Assembly: GCA_014843695.1 (NCBI GenBank) | Contig: CM026390.1 | Location: 97,334,210-97,398,209 of the forward strand | Source of the DNA: Archivesica marissinica | Taxonomy: Eukaryota; Mollusca; Bivalvia; Venerida; Vesicomyidae | Direction: 5' to 3' | Length of the DNA stretch: 64,000 nt | Shown: positions 13,623 to 26,001 of the stretch, piece after piece | Layout of the letters: the number at the start of each line of letters is the position of its first letter | Numbering within the stretch: the first letter of the stretch is position 1 | Made by a program: the position numbers and the translations under genes | Notes under the pieces: generated by a model | What the model was told of the DNA's origin: nothing | Seen by the model: the letters and a program-made list of their open reading frames with translations, nothing else | Databases searched by the model: none

Positions 13623-15051
13623 AAACAAGGTTGTGGTGCTGACATACCCTATAGTGCCATATTTACACGTCAGAATGAAACAAGGTTGTGGTGTTGACAT
13701 ACCCTATAGTGCCATATTTACGCGACAGAATGAAACAAGGCTGTGGTGCTGACATACCCTATAGTGCCATATTTACGCGACAGAATGAAACAATGTGGTG
13801 GTGCTGACATACCCTATAGTGCCATATTTACGCGACAGAATGAAACAATGTGGTGGTGTTGACATACCCTATAGTGCCATATTTACGCGACAGAATGAAA
13901 CAATGTGGTGGTGCTGACATACCCAATAGTGCCATATGTACACGACAGAATGAAACAATGTGGTGGTGCTGACATATCCTATAGTGTCATATTTACGCGA
14001 CAGAATGAAACAGGGTTGTGGTGCTGACATACCCTATAGTGTCATATTTACGCGATAGAATGAAACAATGTGGTGGTGTTGACATACCCTATAGTGCCAT
14101 ATTTACGCGACAGAATGAAACAAGGTTGTGGTGCTGACATACCCTATAGTGCCATATTTACGCGACAGAATGAAACAAGGTTGTGGTGCTGACATACCCT
14201 ATAGTGCCATATTTACACGACATAATGAAACAAGGTGGTGGTGCTGACATACCCTATAGTGCCATATTTACACGACATAATGAAACATGGTTGTGGTTCT
14301 GAAATACCCTATAGTGCCATATTTACACGACAGAATGAAACAAGGTTGTGGTGCTGACATACCCTATAGTGCCATATTTACACGACATTATGAAACAAGG
14401 TGGTAGTGCTGACATACCCTATAGTGCCATATTTACACGACATAATGAAACAAGGTGGTGGTGCTGACATACCCTATAGTGCCATATTTACACGACAGAA
14501 TGAAACATGGTTGTGGTTCTGAAATACCCTATAGTGCCATATTTACACGACAGAATGAACAACGGTTGTGGTGTTGACATACCTTATAGTGCCATATTTA
14601 CCCGACAGAGTGAAACAATGTGGTGGTGCTGACATACATTATAGTGCCATATTTACCCGATAGAATGAAACAAGGCTGTGGTGCTGACATACCCTATATT
14701 GTCATATTTACGCGACAGAATGAAACAAGGTTGTGGTGCTAACATACCCTATAGTGCCATATTTACGCGACAGAATGAAACAATGTGGTGGTGCTGACAT
14801 ACCCAATAGTGCCATATTTACACGACAGAATGAAACAATGTGGTGGTGCTGACATACCCTATAGTGCCATATTTACACGACAGAATGAAACAAGGTTGTG
14901 GTGCTGACATACCCTATAGTGCCATATTTACGCGACAGAATGAAACAATGTGGTGGTGCTGACATACCCTATATTGTCATATTTACGCGACAGAATGAAA
15001 CAAGGTTGTGGTGCTGACATACCCTATAGTGTCATATTTACACGACATAAT

Positions 15052-15140
15052 GTTGAAGGCCTCATGGTAGATTAACTTTTTGTTAAATGAGTACTCTCGT
15101 TAAATAAAGTCTTTATTATTATTATTATTATTATTATTAT
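15052..15140 (+). mobile_element. Retroposon (TTA)n tail in satellite, copy 5
   Basis: Same junctions, about 1.52 kb after copy 4. It marks the right end of the recognisable higher-order block. Confidence 0.6.
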
Positions 15141-16726
15141 AAACAAGGTTGTGGTGCTGACATACCCTATAGTGCCATATCTACACGTCAGAATGAAACA
15201 AGGTTGTGGTGTTGACATACCCTATAGTGCCATATTTACGCGACAGAATGAAACAAGGCTGTGGTGATGACATACCCTATAGTGCCATATTTACGCGACA
15301 GAATGAAACAATGAGGTGGTGCTGACATACCCTATAGTGCCATATTTACGCGACAGATTGAAACAATGTGGTGGTGTTGACATACCCTATAGTGCCATAT
15401 TTACGCGACAGAATGAAACAATGTGGTGGTACTGACACACCCTATAGTGTCATATTTACACGACAGAATGAAACAAGGTTGTGGTGCTGACATACCCAAT
15501 AATGCCATATTTACACGACAGAATGAAACAATGTGGTGGTGCTGACATACCCTATAGTGCCATATTTACAGGACAGAACGAAACAAGGTTGTGGTGCTGA
15601 CATACCCTATAGTGTCATATTTACACGACAGAATGAAACAAGGTTGTGGTGCTGACATACCCAATAGTGCCATATTTACACGACAGAATGAAACAATGTG
15701 GTGGTGCTGACATACCCTATAGTACCATATTTACGCGACAGAATGAAACAATGTGGTGGTGCTGACAAACCCTATAGTGCCATATTTACGCGACAGAATG
15801 AAACAATGTGGTGCTGACATACCCTATAGTGTCATATTTACGCGACAGAATGAAACAAGGTTGTGGTGTTGACAAACCCTATAGTGCCATATTTACGCGA
15901 CAGAATGAAACAATGTGGTGGTGCTGACATACCCTATAGTGTCATATTTACCCGATAGAATGAAACAATGTGGTTGTGTTGACATACCCTATAGTGCCAT
16001 ATTTACGCGACAGAATGAAACAAGGTTGTGGTGCTGACATACCCTATAGTGCCATATTTACACGTCAGAATGAAACAAGGTTGTGGTGCTGACATACTTT
16101 ATAGTGCCATATTTACGCGACAGAATGAAACAAGGTTGTGGTGCTGACACACCCAATAGTGCCATATTTACAGGATAGAATGAAACAATGTGGTGGTGCT
16201 GACATACCCTATAGTGCCATATTTACACGACATAATGAAACATGGTTGTGGTGCTGACATACCCTATAGTGTCATATTTACGCGACAGAATGAAACAAGG
16301 TTGTGGTGCTGACATACCCTATAGTGCCATATTTACGCGACAGAATGAAACAAGGTTGTGGTGCTGACATACCCTATAGTGTCATATTTACGCGACATAA
16401 TGAAACAAGGTTGTGGTGCTGACATACCCTATAGTGCCATATTTACGCGACAGAATGAAACAAGGTTGTGGTGCTGACATACCCTATAGTGTCATATTTA
16501 CGCGACAGAATGAAACAAGGTTGTGGTGCTGACATACCCTATAGTGTCATATTTACGCGACAGAATGAAACAAGGTTGTGGTGCTGACATACCCTATAGT
16601 GCCATATTTACGCGACAGAATGAAACAAGGCGGTGGTGCTGACATACCCTATAGTGCCATATTTACACGACAGAATGAAACAATGTGGTGGTGTTGACAT
16701 ACCCTATAGTGCCATATTTACGCGAC

Positions 16727-17400
16727 CGGTAAAAAACTGATGTAGTAAACAACTGAATTGGTCCAATTCCCTGGTACCTGTGCTGTAAAATGAGGATAAG
16801 TGTTGGTGCAACGATTCTATAGGAAGAACATATGAAGTAAAAACATTAACTGTGGTGCTCGAGTCCCCTCATCACCGCACCCCCCACTCCTGTGTACGCC
16901 TCTGATAGCTATGTTACTCTAAATTACATTATTTACTGAATTTTCAGAGCTATTGCAGTTGTATAAATAAACAAAGTCTACATTCTTAGAACAGAAATAA
17001 CATTCTGAACTATCCAGATGTTATGACTAAATTGATTCTATATATAGTAGCTTAAATAAACAAACATGAACTACATGGAAGCTCTACTGGATAGAGAGCA
17101 CACTACCCTAGCAGGATATTGCTCTAAATTGTTATGATTAATTGGGCCCACTAACCTATAGTTAAGAGATACATGTATAGAATAGTGTAGTTACCTTTTG
17201 CTTCGAACGATGGTGTAATTAGCTTAATTTGAAACTGGTATCATCATGTGCATCTTTTGTGTTCAAGTACAGTTGGCGTCTTATGCGTGATTGTAACTAA
17301 GGCGAATAAATAACGTCACGTCGTGTTAATGACGTCGTAAATATATCTGAAATGGTACCGTTGCATACGGAATTTACGATCGCGGTGCCATTCCGAGGCA
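16727..17400. other. Unique spacer between two satellites
   Basis: Non-repetitive, AT-rich sequence between the 55-bp and 58-bp arrays. I see no convincing ORF, RNA gene or splice-flanked exon. Confidence 0.7.
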
Positions 17401-20400
17401 ATAACTAGTAAAATGGTGCACTTGTTGCAATGATTGCGGTGTACGTCCGATGCTATATATAACTAGTAAAATAGTGTACTTGTTGCAATGATTGCGGTAT
17501 CCGTCCGATGCTATATATAACTAGTAAAATAGTGCACTTGTTGCAATGATTGCGGTGTCCCTCCTATGGTATATATAACTAGTAAAATAGTGCACTTGTT
17601 GCAATGCTTGCGGTACCCGTCCGATGCTATATATAACTAGTAAAATAGTGCACTTGTTGCAATGATTGCGGTACCCGTCCGATGCTATATATAACTAGTA
17701 AAATAGTGTACTTGTTGCAATGGTTGCGGTGTACGTCCGATGCTATATATAACTAGTAAAATAGTGTACTTGTTGCAATGGTTGCGGTACCCGTCCGATG
17801 CTATATATAACTAGTAAAATAGTGCACTTGTTGCAATGGTTGCGGTAACCGTCCGATGCTATATATAACTAGTAAAGTAGTGTACTTGTTGCACTGATTG
17901 CGGTGTACGTCCGATGCTATATATAACTAGTAAAATAGTGTACTTGTTGCAATGATTGCGGTATCCGTCCGATGCTATATATAACTAGTAAAATAGTGTA
18001 CTTGTTGCAATGGTTGCGGTACCCGTCCGATGCTATATATAACTAGTAAAATAGTGTACTTGTTGCAATGGTTGCGGTACCCGTCCGATGCTATATATAA
18101 CTAGTAAAATAGTGTACTTGTTGCAATGGTTGCGGTACCCGTCCGATGCTATATATAACTAGTAAAATAGTGTACTTGTTGCAATGATTGCGGTGTACGT
18201 CCGATGCTACATATAACTAGTAAAATAGTGCACTTGTTGTGATGATTGCGGTACCCGTCCGATGCTATATATAACTAGTAAAATAGTGTACTTATTGCAA
18301 TGATTGCGGTACCCGTCCGATGCTATATATAACTAGTAAAATAGTGTACTTGTTGCAATGATTGAGGTACCCGTCCGATGCTATATATAACTAGTAAAAT
18401 AGTGTACTTGTTGCAATGATTGTGGTACCCGTCCGATGCTATATATAACTAGTAAAATAGTGCACTTGTTGCAATGATTGCGGTACCCGTCCGATGCTAT
18501 ATATAACTAGTAAAATAGTGTACTTGTTGCAATGGTTGCGGTACCCGCCCGATGCTATATATAACTAGTAAAATGGTGCACTTGTTGCAATGATTGCGAT
18601 GTACGTCCGATGCTATATATAACTAGTAAAATAGTGTACTTGTTGCAATGATTGCGGTACCCGTCCGATGCTATATATAACTAGTAAAATAGTGCACTTG
18701 TTGCAATGATTGCGGTGTCCCTCCTATGGTATATATAACTAGTAAAATAGTGCACTTGTTGCAATGCTTGCGGTACCCGTCCGATGCTATATATAACTAG
18801 TAAAATAGTGTACTTGTTGCAATGGTTGCGGTGTACCTCCGATGCTATATATAACTAGTAAAATAGTGTACGTGTTGCAATGGTTGCGGTACCCGTCCGA
18901 TGCTATATATAACTAGTAAAATAGTGTACTTGTTGCAATGGTTGCGGTAACCGTCCGATGCTATATATAACTAGTAAAGTAGTGTACTTGTTGCAATGAT
19001 TGCGGTGTACGTCCGATGCTATATATAACTAGTAAAATAGTGTACTTGTTGCAATGATTGCGGTATCCGTCCGATGCTATATATAACTAGTAAAATAGTG
19101 TACTTGTTGCAATGGTTGCGGTACCCGTCCGATGCTATATATAACTAGTAAAATAGTGTACTTGTTGCAATGATTGCGGTGTACGTCCGATGCTATATAT
19201 AACTAGTAAAGTAGTGTACTTGTTGCAATGATTGCGGTGTACGTCCGATGCTATATATAACTAGTAAAATAGTGTACTTGTTGCAATGATTGCGGTATCC
19301 GTCCGATGCTATATATAACTAGTAAAATAGTGTACTTGTTGCAATGGTTGCGGTACCCGTCCGATGCTATATATAACTAGTAAAATAGTGTACTTGTTGC
19401 AATGGTTGCGGTACCCGTCCGATGCTATATATAATTAGTAAAATAGTGTACTTGTTGCAATGATTGCGGTGTACGTCCGATGCTATATATAACTAGTAAA
19501 ATAGTGCACTTGTTGTGATGATTGCGGTACCCGTCCGATGCTATATATAACTAGTAAAATAGTGTACTTATTGCAATGATTGCGGTACCCGTCCGATGCT
19601 ATATATAACTAGTAAAATAGTGTACTTGTTGCAATGATTGAGGTACCCGTCCGATGCTATATATAACTAGTAAAATAGTGTACTTGTTGCAATGATTGCG
19701 GTACCCGTCCGATGCTATATATAACTAGTAAAATAGTGCACTTGTTGCAATGATTGCGGTACCCGTCCGATGCTATATATAACTAGTAAAATAGTGTACT
19801 TGTTGCAATGGTTGCGGTACCCGTCCGATGCTATATATAACTAGTAAAATAGTGTACTTGTTGCAATGATTGAGGTACCCGTCCGATGCTATATATAACT
19901 AGTAAAATAGTGTACTTGTTGCAATGATTGCGGTACCTGTCCGATGCTATATATAACTAGTAAAATAGTGCACTTGTTGCAATGATTGCGGTACCCGTCC
20001 GATGCTATATATAACTAGTAAAATAGTGTACTTATTGCAATGATTGCGGTACCCGTCCGATGCTATATATAACTAGTAAAATAGTGTACTTGTTGCAATG
20101 ATTGAGGTACCCGTCCGATGCTATATATAACTAGTAAAATAGTGTACTTGTTGCAATGATTGCGGTACCTGTCCGATGCTATATATAACTAGTAAAATAG
20201 TGCACTTGTTGCAATGATTGCGGTACCCGTCCGATGCTATATATAACTAGTAAAATAGTGTACTTATTGCAATGATTGCGGTACCCGTCCGATGCTATAT
20301 ATAACTAGTAAAATAGTGTACTTGTTGCAATGATTGAGGTACCCGTCCGATGCTATATATAAATAGTAAAATAGTGTACTTGTTGCAATGGTTGCGGTAA

Positions 20401-22992
20401 CCGTCCGATGCTATATATAACTAGTAAAATAGTGCACTTGTTGTGATGATTGCGGTACCCGTCCGATGCTATATATAACTAGTAAAATGGTGCACTTGTT
20501 GCAATGATTGCGGTGTCCGTCCGATGCTATATATAACTAGTAAAATAGTGTACTTGTTGCAATGGTTGCGGTACCCGTCCGATGCTATATATAACTAGTA
20601 AAATAGTGCACTTGTTGCAATGATTGCGGTACCCGTCCGATGCTATATATAACTAGTAAAATGGTGCACTTGTTGCAATGATTGCGGTACCTGTCCGATG
20701 CTATATATAACTAGTAAAATAGTGCACTTGTTGCAATGATTGCGGTGTACGTCCGATGCTATATATAACTAGTAAAATAATGTACTTGTTGCACAGACGG
20801 ATCTGTAGTCCAGTGGTAACACGCTGGACTGGTAATCCAGGGATCGCAGGTTCGATCCCCCGTCTGACCCTAATAAAATTAACAGTCTTTCAGATGGGAC
20901 GTTAAACCGAGGTCTCGTGTCGGTGCTTTACACTGTGCACGTAAAAGAACCAGAGGAGACTCTGGAATGGGTCTCTGTCTGTATCATGCACTATCCTCCA
21001 AAATCTAAAATAACTAATCTCTTCAGGAGGCGTCGCTCATATGGGCAACCGGTAGCGACGATAAATAAACGTAAAAACACACGTACTTGTTGCAATGATT
21101 GCGGTACCCGTCCGATGCTATATATAACTGGTAAAATAGTGCACTTGTTGCAATGATTGCGGTACCCGTCCGATGCTATATATAACTGGTAAAATAGTGC
21201 ACTTGTTGCAATGATTGCGGTACCCGTCCGATGCTATATATAACTGGTAAAATAGTGCACTTGTTGCAATGATTGCGGTACCCGTCCGATGCTATATATA
21301 ACTGGTAAAATAGTGCACTTGTTGCAATGATTGCGGTACCCGTCCGATGCTATATATAACTGGTAAAATAGTGCACTTGTTGCAATGATTGCGGTACCCG
21401 TCCGATGCTATATATAACTAGTAAAATAGTGCACTTGTTGCAATGATTGCGGTACCCGTCCGATGCTATATATAACTAGTAAAATAGTGCACTTGTTGCA
21501 ATGATTGCGGTACCCGTCCGATGCTATATATAACTAGTAAAATAGTGCACTTGTTGCAATGATTGCGGTACCCGTCCGATGCTATATATAACTAGTAAAA
21601 TAGTGCACTTGTTGCAATGATTGCGGTACCCGTCCGATGCTATATATAACTAGTAAAATAGTGCACTTGTTGCAATGATTGCGGTACCCGTCCGATGCTA
21701 TATATAACTAGTAAAATAGTGCACTTGTTGCAATGATTGCGGTACCCGTCCGATGCTATATATAACTAGTAAAATAGTGCACTTGTTGCAATGATTGCGG
21801 TACCCGTCCGATGCTATATATAACTAGTAAAATAGTGTACTTGTTGCAATGATTGCGGTACCCGTCCGATGCTATATATAACTAGTAAAATAGTGCACTT
21901 GTTGCAATGATTGCGGTACCCGTCCGATGCTATATATAACTAGTAAAATAGTGCACTTGTTGCAATGATTGCGGTACCCGTCCGATGCTATATATAACTA
22001 GTAAAATAGTGTACTTGTTGCAATGATTGCGGTACCCGTCCGATGCTATATATAACTAGTAAAATAGTGCACTTGTTGCAATGATTGCGGTACCCGTCCG
22101 ATGCTATATATAACTAGTAAAATAGTGTACTTGTTGCAATGATTGCGGTACCCGTCCGATGCTATATATAACTAGTAAAATAGTGCACTTGTTGCAATGA
22201 TTGCGGTACCCGTCCGATGCTATATATAACTAGTAAAATAGTGCACTTGTTGCAATGATTGCGGTACCCGTCCGATGCTATATATAACTGGTAAAATAGT
22301 GCACTTGTTGCAATGATTGCGGTACCCGTCCGATGCTATATATAACTGGTAAAATAGTGCACTTGTTGCAATGATTGCGGTACCCGTCCGATGCTATATA
22401 TAACTAGTAAAATAGTGCACTTGTTGCAATGATTGCGGTACCCGTCCGATGCTATATATAACTAGTAAAATAGTGCACTTGTTGCAATGATTGCGGTACC
22501 CGTCCGATGCTATATATAACTAGTAAAATAGTGCACTTGTTGCAATGATTGCGGTACCCGTCCGATGCTATATATAACTAGTAAAATAGTGCACTTGTTG
22601 CAATGATTGCGGTACCCGTCCGATGCTATATATAACTAGTAAAATAGTGCACTTGTTGCAATGATTGCGGTACCCGTCCGATGCTATATATAACTAGTAA
22701 AATAGTGCACTTGTTGCAATGATTGCGGTACCCGTCCGATGCTATATATAACTAGTAAAATAGTGCACTTGTTGCAATGATTGCGGTACCGTCCGATGCT
22801 ATATATAACTGGTAAAATAGTGCACTTGTTGCAATGATTGCGGTACCCGTCCGATGCTATATATAACTGGTAAAATAGTGCACTTGTTGCAATGATTGCG
22901 GTACCCGTCCGATGCTATATATAACTAGTAAAATAGTGTACTTGTTGCAATGATTGCGGTACCCGTCCGATGCTATATATAACTAGTAAAAC
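17401..22992. repeat. 58-bp satellite array
   Basis: About 90 head-to-tail copies of a 58-bp unit with landmarks CTATATATAACTAGTAAAAT, CACTTGTTGCAATGATTGCG and GTACCCGTCCGATG. The left part (to 20781) has many point variants. The right part (from 21083) is almost homogeneous, with only CTAGT/CTGGT and GCACTT/GTACTT differences. A SINE at 20794-21082 splits the array exactly at that change. Confidence 0.97.
20794..21082 (+). mobile_element. tRNA-derived SINE inserted in the 58-bp satellite
   Basis: This 289-bp insertion has 12-bp direct repeats GTACTTGTTGCA at 20782-20793 and 21083-21094. The satellite phase proves that these are a target-site duplication. The head (20794-20866) is tRNA-like. 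A perfect 7-nt inverted pair CAGACGG/CCGTCTG encloses an A-box-like TGTAGTCCAGTGG, an anticodon-type hairpin CTGGA-CTGGTAA-TCCAG and a B-box GGTTCGATCCC. The loop would read GGT, as in a threonine tRNA. The T-stem does not pair properly, so a working tRNA is unlikely. A central block (GATGGGACGTTAAACCGAGG ... GCACGTAAAAGAACC) resembles the conserved middle domains of metazoan SINE superfamilies, as I recall them. Confidence 0.85.
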
Positions 22993-23756
22993 AATATACA
23001 TTGAATTGTGCATGTTTAATCTACAAGTTTCGATTGGCATTTATTCTTGCAAGGCGATGTTGGTATTTATAAAAATAAGTTTAGGTACCAATATATCTTG
23101 CCCAAATGAATTATGCAAACCAGTTGTCAATGACCCGGCACTATTCTCGTTGGACATACCAGTCGCATATGACTCTGACCCTATTCTCGTACGACATACC
23201 AGTCATCTATGACACGGACCCTATTATCGTTGGACATTCCAGTCGTCTATTACTCGGACCCTATTCTCGTAGGATACACCTGCCATCTATAAGTGATGTG
23301 TTGGTGGTGATGCAATTGTATTGGCTATGAAAGTGCCAATTCACTAATGTCTTGAGCATAGTAGAAATATGTGTACATCATCAATTGTATGCAAATAATA
23401 GGTAACATGGACAGTTGAATCGGCACTGTAATACTCGTATCAATAAAGTACACCATCTGTCATGGTATGAACACATAATTAACGGAGACAGTCAAGTTCG
23501 CATCAACTATACTAGAATAAATATCGAACCGGTAGCCTATCTTATGGTGACTTTCCAGCTTTCCTTGATGAGACACTGTAGATGCCCATTAGAACAATAC
23601 TCGTGTAGAACCACCTACCTTCCACAATCTTATATAAACAAATTAAGACATATCAGGTTGGATTCGTTCCTACAGTTGCACTGTGTCATGAGAAACTACT
23701 TAAAAGGTCTCCTTGAAGATAGCCATGTGTTTAATCACATCAGATAAACTAGATAG
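22993..23756. repeat. Unique spacer with a small 40-bp tandem repeat (about 23130-23290)
   Basis: Four imperfect 40-bp units share CTATTCTCGT followed by GGACATACC, with starts near 23141, 23181, 23221 and 23261. The rest is unique AT-rich DNA. A 110-codon ORF at 23415-23747 has no recognisable motif and is not called as a gene. Confidence 0.7.
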
Positions 23757-24007
23757 TTATATTTCAGGTTTTACGCCTGCATCAGCACCATTTTGGCTAT
23801 ATCGCCGGCGGGCAGTTTACCTAACAACACCTTTCCTGTGCAGGCTCCAGCGGTTAACCAGTACTTGGGTGCACCAACCTCCGTAAGAAACTGCCAACTT
23901 TTTCATATAAATGAGACACGGTCTGAGCGGGGCTCGAACCTGTGACCATCAGTGATGATAGGTTACAGTGGTATACAAGTCAGCGACCGTAACCACTCGA
24001 CCACGGA
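23757..24007 (-). mobile_element. tRNA-derived SINE, family B, copy 1
   Basis: This 251-bp element is flanked by the 11-bp target-site duplication AAACTAGATAG (23746-23756 and 24008-24018). The tRNA-like head is on the right, read on the minus strand: GTGGTCGAGTGGTTACGG as A-box region and GGTTCGAGCCCCGC as B-box, with spacing suggesting a tRNA with a long variable arm (Ser/Leu type). The body ends GGTTTTACGCCTGCATCAG on the plus strand. Further copies are at 25745 and 33855. Confidence 0.85.
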
Positions 24008-24018
24008 AAACTAGATAG

Positions 24019-24502
24019 ATATCTGATCATGATCACATTGACCTAATTGAACAAACTTGGCAAAGTTTGTGGAAGGATGTCGATTATTGGTTCATGACAA
24101 TCAATTGTAATATTTCCTTTAATGTTGACCTAGTGTTTGATCAATGTGGCCCCATTTGGACAAACTTGTAAAGATTTGCAACATTCCTTTTGTTGGTTCA
24201 GGAGTGATCCTATTGGAGTAAAACAACAAGCAACCCACCATTCATGTTATCTTAATATTTTATCTCATAAAAATATAAACCAGTCGGTTGAAAGTACATA
24301 TAAACACAACATCTCGCAGTATCATAGTCATGGCTGGGTGCAGCACTTTCCTGGATAACAAATCAAATATACAACACACAAGCTTGATTATACATGTAAA
24401 CTGACTGGCCAAAGTATGCTACGATTGTGCATCTTACATTGATCAACATACAGACTGGGCAAAACATTTCATGAATTATGGTACTCCACATATGACAATA
24501 TT
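24019..24502. other. Unique spacer before the 23-bp array
   Basis: AT-rich, non-repetitive sequence. The short ORFs have no recognisable features. Confidence 0.6.
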
Positions 24503-25744
24503 TATATACATGTAGACTCCGACATTATATACATGTAGACACCGTAAACTCCGACATTATATACATGTAGGCTCCAACATTTTATATATACATGAAGCCA
24601 CCATGAGTATATACATGTAGGCTCCAACATTATATACATGTAGGCTCCGACATTTTATATATACATGTAGGCACCATGAGTATATACATGTAGGCCCCGA
24701 CATTATATACATGTAGGCGCTGACATTATATACATGTAGGCTCCGACATTATATACATGTAGGCCTTGACATTATATACATGTAGACACCATGAGTATAT
24801 ACATGTAAACTCCGACATTATATACATGTAGGCTCCGACATTATATACAAGTAGGCTCCGACATTATATACATGTAAACTCCGACATTATATACATGTAG
24901 GCCCCGACCATATATACATGTAGGCCCAGACATTATATACATGTAGGCTCCGACATTATATACATGTAGGCCTCGACATTATATACATGTAGGCCCCGAC
25001 ATTATATACATGTAGGCCCCGACATTATATACATTTGGCCCTGACATTATATACATGTAGGCCCCGACATTATATACATGTAGGCTCTGACATTATATAC
25101 ATGTAGGCCCCGACATTATATACATGTAGGCTCCGACATTATATACATGTAGGTCCGGCATTATATACATGTAGGCCCCGACATTATATACATGTAGGCC
25201 CTGACATTATATACATGTAGGCTCCGACATTATATACATGTAGGCCCCGACATTATATACATGTAGACTCCCGACATTATATACATGTAGACACCGACAT
25301 TATATACATGTAGACACCACGAGTATATACATGTAAACTCCGACATTATATACATGTAAACTCCGACATTATATACATGTAGGCCCCGACATTATATACA
25401 TGTAGGCTCCGACATTATATACATGTAGGCCCCGACATTATATACATGTAGACACCACGAGTATATACATGTAGGCTCCGACATTATATACATGTAGGCC
25501 CTGACATTATATACATGTAGGCCCCGACATTATATACATGTAGGCTCCGACAGCATATACATGTAGGCTCCGACATTATATACATGTAGACACCACGAGT
25601 ATATACATGTAAACTCCGACATTATATACATGTAGGCCCCGACATTATATACATGTAGGCTCCGACATTATATACATGTAGGCCCCGACATTATATACAT
25701 GTAGGCTCCGACATTATATACATGTAGGCTCCGACATTATATAC
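24503..25744. repeat. 23-bp minisatellite, CGACATT subtype
   Basis: About 54 units of the form GGCYCCGACATTATATACAT plus GTA. Each carries the palindrome TACATGTA. A minority use CACGAG in place of CGACATT. The array is directly joined to the SINE at 25745. Confidence 0.95.
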
Positions 25745-26001
25745 CTTATTGTTATATTTTGGGTTTTACGCCTGCATCAGCACCATTTCGGGATATATCG
25801 CCGGCAGGCAGTTTACTTAACAACACCTTTCCTGGGAAAGGCTCCAGCGGTTAACCAGTACTTGGGTGCACCAACCTCCGTAAGAAACTGCCAACTTTTT
25901 CATATAAATGAGACACGGTCTGAGCGGGGCTCAAACCCGTGACCATCAGTGATGATAGGTTACAGTGGTATACAAGTCAGCGACCTTAACCACTCGACCA
26001 C
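25745..26001 (-). mobile_element. tRNA-derived SINE, family B, copy 2, inside the 23-bp array
   Basis: This 257-bp element is flanked by CATTATATAC at 25735-25744 and 26002-26011, a 10-bp target-site duplication in the minisatellite. It shares head and body with the copies at 23757 and 33855, in the same orientation. The minisatellite changes subtype within one unit of this insertion. Confidence 0.87.

Larger units (their letters stand above)
5702..16726. repeat. 55-bp satellite array, right block, with higher-order repeats
   Basis: This is the same 55-bp unit as 1-2507, about 200 copies over 11 kb. Between about 9.1 and 15.2 kb the array is organised in larger blocks. Distinctive variant copies (CCCGACAGAG, CGATAGAATG, CATTATAGTG) and a (TTA)n retroposon tail recur in the same order every 1.5-1.8 kb. 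A 30-40 bp non-repeat insertion lies near 8100-8137. The array ends at about 16726. Short ORFs within it are a by-product of the repeat. Confidence 0.97.

Noticed and set aside
1..16726. CRISPR-like array
   Set aside because: Copies are contiguous with no unique spacers, and the context is clearly eukaryotic, so this is satellite DNA.
20794..20866. A functional threonine tRNA gene (anticodon GGT)
   Set aside because: The acceptor pair and anticodon hairpin look good, but the T-stem does not pair, a SINE body follows, and the whole unit is bounded by a target-site duplication.
23415..23747. 110-codon ORF in unique sequence
   Set aside because: No recognisable motif, no homologue I can name and no splice context. 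The length is within chance for this amount of DNA.
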